A program made the position numbers and the translations under genes. The notes beneath the pieces were generated by a model that did not search any database, was not told the DNA's origin, and saw only the letters and a list, made by a program, of their open reading frames with translations. This document shows, one piece after another, positions 46,619-57,955 of a stretch of 64,000 nucleotides of DNA. The stretch is from Diplocarpon mali. Its lineage: Eukaryota; Ascomycota; Leotiomycetes; Helotiales; Drepanopezizaceae. The number at the start of each line of letters is the position of its first letter. The first letter of the stretch is position 1. The stretch is taken from contig JAENRP010000203.1 of the NCBI GenBank assembly GCA_024741835.1, positions 1 through 64,000 on the forward strand, written 5' to 3'.

Positions 46619-48568
46619 ATGCACCTCACCAGCGACGAGGAGAGAGGAGTATACAGGGCAGTGGGAGACGGGCATCCAGATGATCCAATTGATGAGCCTA
46701 CACAAATCCATTCACTCCAGATAGACGACCTCTCCGATGACAGCTCCCCTCCTACTCCGCGCTTCATTCAAGACCAAGACAAGTACCGGTACATGAAATG
46801 GATACCAGTACCTATTCGACGCGTAGGGAACGCAATTACACAATGGGCAAAAGGACCGGATCCGCCACGTATAAATAAGATTGAACCAATACTTCCAATC
46901 ATACAAGAGTTTCCGATTCGAATACTAGACCATTATGTGCCGAAGAGGAGACACAAAATAGTCCTGTTGATCGGGTTCTATTGTACTTGGATTCTTACAT
47001 TCGCATTTATTATGCACAAGAGCACTATCGCTACGGAAATTGAAGGATGGGGAGCTCCAGTAAACATTGGGTGCGGCGGCACTTATTGGCTTCCGGGGAA
47101 CAGATGCGGGCTGAACGGGAACGATTGCCGTCCGTTCAATGGAAGTGGGTTCGCCTTCAGATGCCCGGCAAACTGTGCCAGTGTTATGGTGCTCAACCCT
47201 CGAGCTGTAGGGGCACAAGAGATCAACTACCGACCGCTGGTGATTGGTGGACCATCTGAGGATGAGAAAGCTCCAGTCTACCGAAGCGACTCTTTTGTTT
47301 GCGGTTCCGCAATCCATGCTGGGATTATCGACAATGCTAGAGGAGGATGTGGTGTAGTCTCGCTGGTTGGGAAGCACTCTAATTACCAGAGTTCGAAGAG
47401 GCATGGCATCAAAAGCATAGGGTTTGACTCAGAGTTCCCTTCATCTTTTACCTTCCACCCTGGAACGAGTTGCGAGGCTAACGACGCCCGCTGGCCTTTG
47501 CTCTCCATCTCTTTGACATTTACTATTCTGCTGTCTTTATTCACTACATCGCCTAGCTTGTTCTACTTCAGCATATTCACAGGAGTATTCTTCCATGTTG
47601 GCCTCGCATCTGATCCTCCGCGACATTTCACAATGACTGACTTGATCTCCAACCTCGTGGGGAAATTCCTCCCTGCGGCATTTTGCGCATTTGTCATCTA
47701 TCAATATATGGGCGTTCGAAGAGCCCTTTCTGGCCTCTCAGCTCAGATCGAGAAGACTGTCCTTTGGCTTGGAGGCTGCTGGTTCGGTGCTCTGTCAAAT
47801 TACACACTAGACTGGATCCCTATCCAGAGACTCAACGCCCATGACTTGGAACAACAGCCTGGTGCCAAACTTGCGTTAGCCCTCATCGTCGCACTGATCA
47901 CTCTGATAGTGATCAAGCAGGTGTTCTTCTTCCGGCGAGAGGGACGTCTCATTAGCTACTTGGGCATATATGGAATTTTCATTTGTGCTATCCTCATCTC
48001 GCTTCTCCTTCCAGGGCTGAGTCTCCGCATCCACCACTATATTCTTGCGCTTCTTCTGCTCCCAGGAACAAGTATGCAAACACGTCCGGCTCTCCTCTAC
48101 CAGGGTCTCCTTATAGGCCTCTTCATCAACGGCATCGCACGTTGGGGATTCGACTCGGTTCTCCAGACGCCCGACGCTCTGCGGGGCGATGCACAGCACA
48201 ACTCCAAGCTTCCCATTATTTCACCACCCAATATCACTCTAGGAGTCGAAATATCAACCATCTCGTTCTCATGGATGACCCCCCCTGAGCCCTTCGACGG
48301 CATTTCAGTGCTAGTCAATGACGTAGAGAGGTTTAGAGGCTACACCGACGAGGGGTTATCCAGCGACAAGGTTTTCGTCTGGGGACGACAGGGAGATGGA
48401 CTGAGCAGGAATGACTATTTTCGTTTCGCATATATGCAGGGCTCTAGGAGTTTGGACTATACCAAAGCTGGGACTTGGACAAGAGATGGGGGATGGGTAC
48501 AGATGAAGAAGGGCCCTAGTAGAGTCAAGAGAGGCTCGTTGGATGGAGATTTTTTACTTGTAAATTAG
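46619..48568 (+). CDS. LCCL-domain multi-pass membrane protein
   Basis: A single-exon gene of 649 residues. A cytosolic acidic N-terminus of about 115 residues is followed by a membrane span (IVLLIGFYCTWILTFAFIMH). The Cys-rich exoplasmic part (about residues 142-290) has GCGGTYWLPGNRCGLNGNDC and then the LCCL signature VYRSDSFVCGSAIHAGII with RGGCGVVSLVG and GIKSIGFDSEFP. About seven further hydrophobic segments follow (WPLLSISLTFTILLSLFTTS onward), then a C-terminal WMTPPEPFDGISVLVNDVER-type domain of about 110 residues. LCCL modules (Limulus factor C, Coch-5b2, Lgl1) occur in fungal membrane proteins of unknown role. I infer a plasma membrane or endomembrane protein. Confidence 0.9.
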   Translation: MHLTSDEERGVYRAVGDGHPDDPIDEPTQIHSLQIDDLSDDSSPPTPRFIQDQDKYRYMKWIPVPIRRVGNAITQWAKGPDPPRINKIEPILPIIQEFPIRILDHYVPKRRHKIVLLIGFYCTWILTFAFIMHKSTIATEIEGWGAPVNIGCGGTYWLPGNRCGLNGNDCRPFNGSGFAFRCPANCASVMVLNPRAVGAQEINYRPLVIGGPSEDEKAPVYRSDSFVCGSAIHAGIIDNARGGCGVVSLVGKHSNYQSSKRHGIKSIGFDSEFPSSFTFHPGTSCEANDARWPLLSISLTFTILLSLFTTSPSLFYFSIFTGVFFHVGLASDPPRHFTMTDLISNLVGKFLPAAFCAFVIYQYMGVRRALSGLSAQIEKTVLWLGGCWFGALSNYTLDWIPIQRLNAHDLEQQPGAKLALALIVALITLIVIKQVFFFRREGRLISYLGIYGIFICAILISLLLPGLSLRIHHYILALLLLPGTSMQTRPALLYQGLLIGLFINGIARWGFDSVLQTPDALRGDAQHNSKLPIISPPNITLGVEISTISFSWMTPPEPFDGISVLVNDVERFRGYTDEGLSSDKVFVWGRQGDGLSRNDYFRFAYMQGSRSLDYTKAGTWTRDGGWVQMKKGPSRVKRGSLDGDFLLVN

Positions 48569-49029
48569 GTTATGCATTTACCTTGGATATCGGAAGAGCC
48601 ATCTATTACAATAGTTGGATCGATGCATGTAGATAGTAATAATGGCATTGATAACGAATAACGTAACGACGGAATAATCACGAGCCGAGTCTAGAGTCTA
48701 TTTACTCGCTTGCGCGTCAACCCCTAACCGCTTCTCGCTTAAAATCAAGAACGACCACCAGCACCAGATCCCCACTGTCCGCTCATCTTTCCATTGCAGG
48801 CTGTACTTATCAACGAACAACAGTGATACTTCATATTATTAATTCTTGCTTCTCACTGTCCTCTTGCCAGCTCCCCTTCTTTATCTTCTTTCGCCTCCAG
48901 ATAATCCTCTGGCATTTAGCATCTTTGACTGCGACACATCAACCTCTCGCTCCCAGATATCATTTTCCGTATGAAACGCATCCCAACATCTCAGAGACCA
49001 GCGCTCTAATCTCACAGCTCTATCGCCGC
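48569..49029. other. Intergenic, no gene seen
   Basis: The 3' flanks of two convergent genes. No coding signal. Confidence 0.5.
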
Positions 49030-50536
49030 CTATATGGTCCGCGTCTTAGACATTACGTCAATCTCTGGGTTGGCAGCGAGGTATGCGTTGAGAGCCGTTA
49101 GTCCCCAGAGGTTTTCGGCAACTTCCCATGTCTCTTGGGTAAAATCGTCATCATTTCTTGCCCAGCTGTAATTACGTGTTATTCATTGCTTGGATACCTA
49201 CCTGCCTGACGGGACATTGTCGCAGGGTGGGATGCATATTCATTGACTCGGGACAGGGCTTGCCGGACTAACTTACCGTACCAGGAACTCATAGCTCCTC
49301 TTGCCGCCCCTGTGCGAGATGATTTCTTGTGCGAAAAGCTCGACGGAGGAGCTTGATCTAGATCCACTTTCTGACATCCTGCCGTCCGCACCACTATCGG
49401 AAGACGAGGAGCTGTACGTGACGGGCTCGGCAGGAACTCTCAGTACTCGCAGCTTGTCGAAGCCGTTTGCCTGTGGCTACTTAGTAGCTATAAACTTCCG
49501 CAACATCCGGCGGCAGGTAGCAAGAGGGGGAGTATGTGCCGAGACCTCTGTGACTTACGGGGTTGTTCTCGTACTGTGTGCCGCCTCTTGTATTTGAAAA
49601 CATGTGCACCTCATCTTGCATGCGCTTTTCCGTCGACCACGGAGTATTTCCAAAAACCCAGAAGTCGCCTGCGCCTAAGCCTTCGACGCCCTCCCCGCCC
49701 AGGATGTCTGTCATGTGCCCGCTCCACTCATTCCAATAGGCTGGGTCTGCTTCGTCGATCGTTCCGTTCAAGCACGGAGCATAGTGTGTCATGACGATGA
49801 TTGTGTGATCCTTGACTGGAGACTCGTCTCTCCGAATAAGCGCAACTCGATCCTTCAGCCACTGGAGATCCGTCTGGAATCGCTTATTCAGATTGTTAAA
49901 CAAGGTCATACCGCTACCTTGCCCCTTGATCGGGCGGTCTAACTGTGTCTCATCGTCCCTTTGTAGACCCTGATCTGATCGCCTCCTCGACCAAAATGTA
50001 GCACCCAGCAGGGTAACCTTGAAGCCCAAGTGCTCAAAATCGTAGGACCCTTGCTGCAAGAACGTCAATTTGCCTTTCATCTCCCGATTGCACTCAAGTC
50101 GCCGCATGGCGATGAGAGCATCTTCAAGGCCATCTTGAATTGCTGGCGGGCCGCCGTAATGTTCGATATTTCCGAGGACAATGAACACTCGGTCGTATCT
50201 GCCGCACTGTCGGATGAGAAAAGCTCGGTATCTTGGTATATTCTTGGTCAGAAGGAGATGTCCGAGGTTGCCGGGGATGAGCAGATAGGGCGCTTGAACT
50301 GGCTCGTCCTCCCAGTTGCTGAAGTCGTCGGGGCTTCGCTTCTGGCTTAAGAGTTTGAGATCTGACCACTTTGTATCGGTTAGCATTGACACTTGCGCAC
50401 ATGAGCAGGTGCGCAGAAACAGAAGTTTGTTGGACGTGTTTTGAGAAACAGCAGCTTAAAATGTACGGAGCAAGAATCAAATATTTGTACAAACCACTTG
50501 AAATTCGAGGGCCGCTTCATTTGTTATTGCCGCCAT
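49030..50536 (-). CDS. Degenerate metallophosphoesterase fused to a chromodomain
   Basis: My four-exon model (50536-50495, 50368-49559, 49470-49277, 49165-49030) encodes 393 residues. Donors are GTTTGT, GTAAGT, GTAAGT; acceptors AAAG, ACAG, ACAG; all phases fit. Residues 1-285 resemble calcineurin-like phosphoesterases (LEFQVWSDLKL, APYLLIPGNLG, VFIVLGNIEHYG, MTHYAPCLNGT, DFWVFGNTPWSTE). The motifs are altered: DxH is DLK, GDxG is GNLG, GNHE is GNIE and GHTH is GNTP; only the single middle His is kept. After a Ser-rich linker, residues 327-385 resemble a chromodomain: VELFAQEIISHR, SYEFLVRW, then TQETWEVAENL. Of the usual three cage aromatics only the Trp of VRW is clear. A chromatin-linked pseudo-phosphatase is inferred. 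Two separate genes or a mis-splice is the alternative. Confidence 0.7.
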
Positions 50537-51789
50537 CACGCCTAAGAAGTCAAACAGGATGAGATACAGGTGATAATTACGCTAAATCAGACAGATACGC
50601 AAGATATCAATAACAACCGGTATTCCTAGAGTATTTATTCCTGATTCTGATCCCGATAGTTCAAGGCATTTCTGAAAGAACAAAGACGTCAGTTGTCGCA
50701 TTTGGGTTCTTTGTCCCAACACGCCATTCTCTCTCAAGACCTGCATTCAGCCTCGAGGCCCAACAAGTCTTTATCAAGTCTCCTAGTCCTTATGGTGAGT
50801 CGAATAAGTAAAGGAAACTACCCAGAGAGGTTTCGACAAGGCCGGGTCTGGAGGCACTACCCATTCAAGGCCGTCAAAAACAATTCGATTGAAAATTCTC
50901 GGTAACAAAGGGGCTCTGAAAACAGCGAGAAGACGGCAAGAGGATAAAGATCGCAGGTTACAATTGGCATATCTATTGAGGTTGCGGTATATTTCGTGCC
51001 GCAAAGTTGACTTGGCGGAATCTACTTTGTGAGTAGCCATAGGACTTGGTTGTAAAGATACATGTACGAGGTCCTCCGAACTGTTCAATGCCTGTAAAAA
51101 AGGTCACCAATGGCACCGGTGAGTCGTGATATTTTGTTTGGCTATGGTGTTAATGCTTACTCGTTAGAAAAGTAGGAGTCAAGAAATCGGTACCTGTGAG
51201 GAGTATTTCTCGTCATTCAGCTCTGCAAGGCGGTTTTGTATACAAAATTCCGACCGCTTACTACTATTGATCAGCATCTACTCCCCAAACACCTTCTCTT
51301 CCCCACGACATCCACACAACACCGTCAATGATAAGCGATTACGCACTTCTCCTAGGCCTGTCCCCTGTGAACCCAAGAAAGACAAAATGCTATGCCGATA
51401 GATTAAAGGGCCCGAGGTACGGAAAACGCAGTCCAATTTCCGGTTCCCAATTCTCCCAAAGTCTCAACAGCATCGTGCATTTGTCTGAACCCTCCGAATG
51501 CAATCCAGCAGGCTAGTAGTATTATTTCGGTTAAAAATCGAGCCTCTAGATTGACACGGCCTGAAGTGCCATGTCCCCCTTGCCTCTTCGGCCCGGGTTA
51601 GACATGTATACAGGTCGATAGAACAGACAATGGCTATTCGACAAGTCAGGCGAAGGTATCTGGAGAAAATTATGCGACTTCGCAAACATCGATTAGGATC
51701 CGCCCGGTCAGGAATAAGGGTCATTCTTTTGAGCCATGCTTATCTTCTGTACCTTAACGTGCATGTCACCGGCCCGGGAATCCAAAGGT
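50537..51789. other. Intergenic, no gene seen
   Basis: Between the divergent phosphoesterase-like gene and the permease relic. No family is recognised in the short frames. Confidence 0.5.
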
Positions 51790-53330
51790 GTAAGATGAGT
51801 CACAATCTTCAACTGCGTAGCCGTATCACTGTTTCCCTTCATTTCGGCATATCTCCCGCTCATTGGATTCTCTTACTGCTTCTCGGTTATAGTCTCGTCT
51901 ACAGTGCGCCGGATGGCTCTGTGTGGGGATGGATTGTAGCAGCTGTGCTCATACAGCTTGTGCAGTTCGAAATTGTGAAAATATGTTCAATGAAGCCGAC
52001 GGCAGGAGGGCTTTGACCACGGTGCTACAGTTCTCGCACCAGAATGGTGCGGATCTCTCCTCTCGTGGGTGGATATTTCTCGTGCTTTCAACTATCCGCT
52101 CTGATCAACTAGGCAGATCACCGGCCAGTCCAACTTCACAGGACAAGTCAATGGCCCATGCTCTGTCAACTTCGCCTCGTCGGCTATGATCCTCCTAGTA
52201 GTCCAAATTGGAAACCCGGGCTATGTCGTGGAGACGTTCTCTACTTGCTCCTCGTAGCACTCTTCATATTCGAGGGAGCTCTCACCACGAACTCGACAAA
52301 GTTCATTAGCCGTTTGAAATAGATCGGCACTATTGCTGACTTGATCGTTGTGTTCGTTTTCATCATCTGGATGCCAACGGTTCTACCAATCACCCAAAGA
52401 CCAACAATAGTGAGGTGTGGACTTCTAAACGCATCGTCAATGGCACTGAGTGGCCTACCGAATTTGCGTTCTTCATGGGCTTTCTCACCGTGATTTGGAC
52501 GATGTCTGGACATGATGCATCTTTCCACCTAGCGGAAGAGTGCTCGAATGCCAACATTGCCAATCCTCGATCTATAGTCATGGCTGCTCAACTTGGATTG
52601 TAACTTGTCTGGGCTATCATATTGGTAATTGCATACACAGTGAATGATGTTCTGGGTGTAGTAGCTGGAAAGTATGGGTAGCTGATGGAAATACTGTGTC
52701 TTCGGGTTCTAGGACCTAAAGCAGGATTAGCAATGTTTTCTCTCGATATATTTTCCCACCTCTTCCTAGGACAAAAGAAGGCGGCGTCCTGAAGGTTATT
52801 TCAAGGAGACTGCTGATTTCTCACCGTTATCTCCGCTTGAGTGGTTTATGTTTACTCCCGCGACGGAGCACTTCTAGGGTCGCGCTGGCTCAAGCAAACG
52901 AATTCCCATACAAGTGCGCCTGTCAGCGCTGTCTGGTTAGTGTTCGTCATCGGATGTCTACTTGAGGCTCATGTTTGCGAGTCCTATTGCAATTAGGGCC
53001 GTCTTCAGCACCGAATGAATGGCTCAGTAAACGGCTTTTGCCATAACAATTGCTCTGAAATTGTTCGTCGCTTGGGATCAATCCCGGTCCGGTAAGCATC
53101 TATCACCTTGAAACTTGGAATCTATCTCCGCTGACACGTATAGCCAGGAACGTGACATCGGCTTGTCTCCAAACTCGCCGGAGCCAATTTCTGTCGCTGG
53201 GAGGCATTTGTCATCCCGGTCCGAAAATGAATGTCAAGAATACCATCCAAGCGGAAGCTTGTAGAGGTCGGGATGAGAGAGTGCAGCCGGTACAGAAGAA
53301 GAACGGGAAAAAATTGATTGGGAGAGACGC
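51790..53330 (+). pseudogene. Decayed amino acid/choline-type permease (APC superfamily)
   Basis: Plus-strand pieces in shifting frames match fungal GABA/choline-type permeases. At 51905-52014 the frame reads GSVWGWIVAAVLIQLVQFEI and MKPTAGGL, the start of the transporter core. At 52240-52380 it reads LLLVALFIFEGALTTNSTKF and IGTIADLIVVFVFIIWMP. At 52410-52600 it reads VNGTEWPTEFAFFMGFLTVI and EECSNANIANPRSIVMAAQL. At 52605-53090 it reads AIILVIAYTVNDVLGVVAGK, LGPKAGLAMF, YSRDGALLGSRWLKQ and APVSAVWLVFVIG. Stops and frameshifts separate the blocks, so no product is expected. The order is intact and the whole gene length is covered, so it decayed in place. An intact permease of another APC family lies 1.3 kb away on the other strand. 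Confidence 0.85.
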
Positions 53331-54048
53331 AGAATAAACATTACCGTGAATGATCATCAGCAGCACAAGCTCTATCTACTCCTTGTGCACTCTCCTCGCT
53401 GAAGTTGGGAAGCTCAATTAGTCAGGCCTTCAGGGAAACCTCCAAAAGTATATGATCCTGCACGTACACCTGAACAAGGCAGTCTGTGACCAAATTTTCG
53501 GTAGAGAAATATCAGAAATTATCAGATGATATTCCGAATCTCTATATAAGTAGAATCAAATCGAAAGATAGATCCCCTGGGCTGATTCTAGGCTCGCATG
53601 CCTGATCCAAAAGTGAACTTCAATACCGGGCTTGATTGTTAGCTTTTCGGCTACCATTCAAAATTACAGTTATGAGGGGCAATTCTTGAAAGAATATAGA
53701 TAGATATTGAGGCAAGCAGAGCTGTTTAGGAGTGAGACCCAATGCAGTCAGATGTTTTTCCTCAAATAAACAACTCGACGTCTGCAAAAGATGGGCGACC
53801 TGTCAACACGTCCACCACCCCTTTTACCCGGGCCAAGCTTTTGTTAAGCGAGAGAAAATACGGCACAAAGCGCCGCCCCCACAGTTCAATCGAAGCATCT
53901 GCTTACCACTGTGCTCGATTTTTTTCCACAAAAAAACTATCTTGCTAGATTAGGTTATACATTATAAAGCATCAAAAGTTTGCCTCCGTGCAAATGACGA
54001 CTACAGCGGAATTGAACCACTCGCCTTTCAATCCAAGAAGCATTTCTT
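53331..54048. other. Intergenic, no gene seen
   Basis: Between the permease relic and the tRNA-like sequence. Only short frames without motifs. Confidence 0.5.
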
Positions 54049-54192
54049 GGCGGTGCTGGGAATCGAACCCAGATTGAAACGGGTCAGTATGAGTTTCCTG
54101 CGGGAAAGCCACAACGTCACGTGCTACCATTACTGGGATTGTTAGTCAATAATCCTTCAATGGACATGCGAAGTACTAACCACCACACCACC
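54049..54192 (-). other. tRNA-like sequence, intron-bearing or decayed
   Basis: The minus strand ends with a perfect T-arm (CTGGG TTCGATT CCCAG at 54072-54056), including the B-box consensus GGTTCGATTCC, then CACCGCC. That 7-mer pairs fully with GGTGGTG at 54192-54186 (one G-U pair). The 5' part contains an A-box-like TGGTGTGGTGG. The span of 144 nt would need an intron of about 70 nt, and I could not fold a convincing anticodon arm. A second T-arm-like hairpin (AGTGG TTCAATT CCGCT) lies downstream at 54004-54020. It may be a relic; the anticodon is unassigned. Confidence 0.35.
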
Positions 54193-54648
54193 TCGCATCT
54201 ATGTGTTGCTAGTCTTGTCAATACTTATATACTAGAAATATATTCCCGCGGGATTTCGACGGGATGTGGCCTGCCGAGGATTGGCCAAAACGTGATTGAA
54301 TTTTATCGTTCTTATGTAGGGAGAGGAGCACTATGTGATATGAAGTCAAATTATGGTGATTAATCGAGAACTTCCCTGCGTCCCTATTGTAATATATATA
54401 ACTAGACGCAATTACTTTCAGCAATTCCACCTATGTCCTCAAAGCTTGATTTCTCTCTACCCAAGCACCCACACAGAAACGCTTCTCCGTAAAGACTTCC
54501 TTTCCCCAACTTCAATTGGATGCCATATTCTAGTATCACCTCTTCGCTCCAGCCCCGCAGAGCAGAAGCTCGAAGGTTTGCTGCCGTTTCTGGTGAGCCT
54601 TTGACGAATAACTTCCTACTATCGTACAAGATTCAGAGCCAACCCATC
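54193..54648. other. Intergenic, AT-rich, no gene seen
   Basis: The 3' flank of the amino-acid permease. No coding signal. Confidence 0.5.
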
Positions 54649-56964
54649 TCAGAAGAGGTAGTGGTATAGTCTCTTCAAGGGCGGGAAAGAAGCACTCCTC
54701 ACTTTCTCAGCATTGACCTGCAACCAGTCGACTTCTTTACGACCAGTATCTACATCTATTTTGTCAAGAGTCAGCCACTGAGGCCGCTTCCATATCCAGC
54801 CGCAGGCAAAGAAGAAAATGACAACTGGCAGTGCAAGATATGCCTGGAAGAATTCTTCTGCTGTTCCAATCTCGCCATTCTTAGACAAAGGATAAAGGGC
54901 TGTGTAGAACTAGGGAGAGTTAAAGGTGCACGTGGCGGAGGTCAGGGAGTACTTACCTGGGCTGCAAGTACGAGTATGATAAGAGTAAGTCCGACCCAAG
55001 AGCCATAGACGCCAAAGAATGCTCTAAAGGGAATCTCGTCGACAGTGCGTCCTTGATGCTTCCAAGCTGCACGGAAACGGATATGGGCGATGCATATGCT
55101 GCCCCATGTAAAGAGAGCAGCAAGACCGGACAATGCCAAAAGCCAATCGAATATCTTTTGACTGCTTGAAGCGGTGTTGATGAATGCAATCAGTCCGCAA
55201 AGTAATATCGCAATTGTAGCGAATAAGGGGCGACCTGATTTGTCAATATACGAAAATATCTTTGGAGCGTAGCTTTGCTCGGCAAGGGCACATAAGGTTC
55301 TCGAGCCACCGTAAACACCAGAATTAGCGATAGATATGACCGAGACAAGAATGACGGCATTCATGAAGTGGTCAAAGCCAAGAAGTGCAGCATCTACCCC
55401 CACGATTACGAAAGGACTCGCTTGGACATCGCTAGGACCCGAGCCAGTGAGCCTGGGATCATTTGCGCTGGAGAACGTCAATGTTTGGGAGAAAGAACGA
55501 AGAGTCCTCAGCACTTACCTGACTAAGAGTCCTATGAAAGTGAGACTGATGATATAAAAACATGTGATGCGATAGAAAACCTGCTTGATGGCACTTGGTA
55601 AAGCTTTGGCAGGGTTCTTGCTTTCTGCTGCAGCCAGGCCTACCAGCTCTGTTCCTGAGAATGAGAAGGCAGCCGTGACAAACACGGCGCAGATTCCCTT
55701 GAACCCGTTCTTGAAAGGGTCTGCGTGCCATTCCCGAGCGCCGTAAAAGTGGTCGTACTTGCCACCCGAAGGACCACCCCCCAGATCTATTCACATGTTA
55801 GCCGAGCAGTAATACATGCACTCCAAGAACTTACCGCAAACCAACCCAATGATAGTAAAAACGATGACTGCAATCAGTTTGACAGTACTGAACCAGAATT
55901 CAGATTCTGCATAGCCCAAGGCCCCGAATAAACTGATCAGGACGATTACACTAAGGACGAGGGCAACCCACACCGCAGGGTTTAGGGCCTGTGTCCAGTA
56001 TCTGATTGTGCCAGCGGCAATGGTGGTTTCCAGAGGTAGAACGATAGCCCATTGGAAGACATAGTTCCATCCCATGGCAAATCCCCAGGTCGGATCGATA
56101 AAGCGAGATGAATAAGTGTAGAAACCTCCGGATACAGGAAACATGATTGCCATTTCACCTAAGGCGTAAACTGGATCATTGGATTTAGCGTTAGTTTCAT
56201 TAAATCACGAGATACTTACCAACTTGGAACATCATAAATCCTACAAGAGAGAAGTCGATGAGCAAAGAACCTGGTCCCTTGTAAGATATTAGTCACGTCT
56301 CAAGGCAGTATCACAGCCTCCTCAATGTTGCAGAGAATTATGTTGAAAAGCGTTGAAGGGGCCGACTTACTCCATCCGCCAGTGCCTTCCCAGATCCGAC
56401 GAAAAATCCAGCTCCAATTGAGCCGCCAATTGAGATCATGTTCAAATGACGTGGCTTCATGGTTTGATTAAGTGCATTTTCGCCAGGAACTGCCATGCGC
56501 CTCTTAAAGGACTCTGAAGTGCAGCCATTGCGAGTCTGAAAGAAGAATTCAGAGTCAGTTAGGGTTTTCCAGGAAATCCTCTGGCGCGGTTGGGTTGGTT
56601 CAAAAGTTGGAAAGTATGTGTAGGGAGAAGAATACATCTCAAGCTTTCAGAGACAGCCTGCAGGAGAAATAATAGCTCGGAGAAAACTCACCCAAAATCC
56701 CAGGCCAGGATCTTGAACTGCGATATTGGCAGACTTGAAGTCAAGAAGAGTGACTTAATAAATCTTAGCTCCATGTTCTATAGTGTCTCGGGATCTGGGA
56801 TCTGCATTGGGATCCCCACCTCCCAAAACATGATTGAAAGTCGTAATTGAACACTTGGGTAAGGATATGCACATACCAGCACCTTCAAGGTCGTTTCCAT
56901 TACCTGCGAGTCTACTCTCATCAGGAAGAGCAAGGTGGAGGTTCTCTGGCCCACGGTACATCAT
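54649..56964 (-). CDS. Amino-acid permease (YAT family)
   Basis: Eight exons (56964-56877, 56717-56692, 56535-56371, 56277-56220, 56170-55835, 55786-55519, 55467-54957, 54909-54649) encode 570 residues in phase. The second exon is only 26 nt and gives VQDPGLGFW, which leads into TRNGCTSESFKRR. The core has KPRHLNMISIGGSIGAGFFV, VYALGEMAIMFPVSGGFYTY, FAMGWNYVFQWAIVLPLE, FSFSGTELVGLAAAESKNPA, SVISIANSGVYGGSRTLCAL and FRAAWKHQGR. These are typical of the yeast amino acid transporter family, with twelve spans and proton symport at the plasma membrane. The substrate range cannot be read from sequence. The C-terminus VDWLQVNAEKVRSASFPPLK is cytosolic. The first two exons are the least certain part. 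Confidence 0.92.
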
Positions 56965-57955
56965 CTCTGGCCTGCTCAACGGGGCTAGAGAGAAACAATG
57001 TTCAAAGAAGAAGTAAAATATGGCGGATGAGCTGAAGATAACCTCGGGGTAGAGTCGCCGCGGCGTTGAAATATTTTTTGTGCTGCGTGACGTATGGTTA
57101 TGTAGCTTTGGGCCGCCCGGGACTAGTCTTAAGCTATTATGAAATCATGGGAAAAGAAGAAACTTTCAAGATGAGTATCCGGTAGCATGATCAAAAATTT
57201 AAGATGACGTAGTACTAGGAATTGTCACTAGATCTTCACAACTTAGTGAACTTCGTACAAAACCAGGTAGCATAGGTCGAGAGTATAATTGAGAATCTGA
57301 GAAGACTCGTCTTGGGAAATAGACTCGTACATAATCAACGAGCGACTGGATGTGAGACGGAAACGCCAAACGAAATGGTCCTTATGTAATTCTTTTCGAG
57401 GATAAATTCAAGTTGGACGACATGCTTGCGAGAGATTCATGGAATCTCGTTGATTGGACCAGGTAGCCGAGCTAGCTGGACGTACTTGTTCTGGTCCAAC
57501 AGCCGAACAGACCTTGAAGATAAATAGACGCAATCCAGGCCACAGGAATCCACATTTTCTATGAATTAGCAACCGGTAGCTCGAACTGGTCTGAGGATAG
57601 GGTGACCAACAAGGTAGCAGTCAACAGTCTAAGCCAAATACTCCTGAGTGATATGAGAATCGGCACTGATGGTTCGTCTAATTGTAGCTCTCGAAATCGT
57701 TACGGAGCTGTGCCCTGAGGATAACCTGAATAGACAGACCATGGTTATGGATTTCCCCATACCGCTCCTAATCCCTTCGTAATGTCACCATATGATATCG
57801 AATTGACAGGGTCAAACATACAACACGCAAAACGACTGCGGCTGGTGGATGCATCTCGGCCGCCACCATGTTGCGAGGGCATTTAAGAGGCAAGCGTCCC
57901 AAGCCTTGGCGTCTGTTATGAATAGCCAAATACTCCATTGGATCCAAAGCGAAGA
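56965..57955. other. Intergenic, promoter side of the permease
   Basis: About 1 kb without a recognisable gene, upstream of the permease and downstream of CFD1. Confidence 0.5.
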
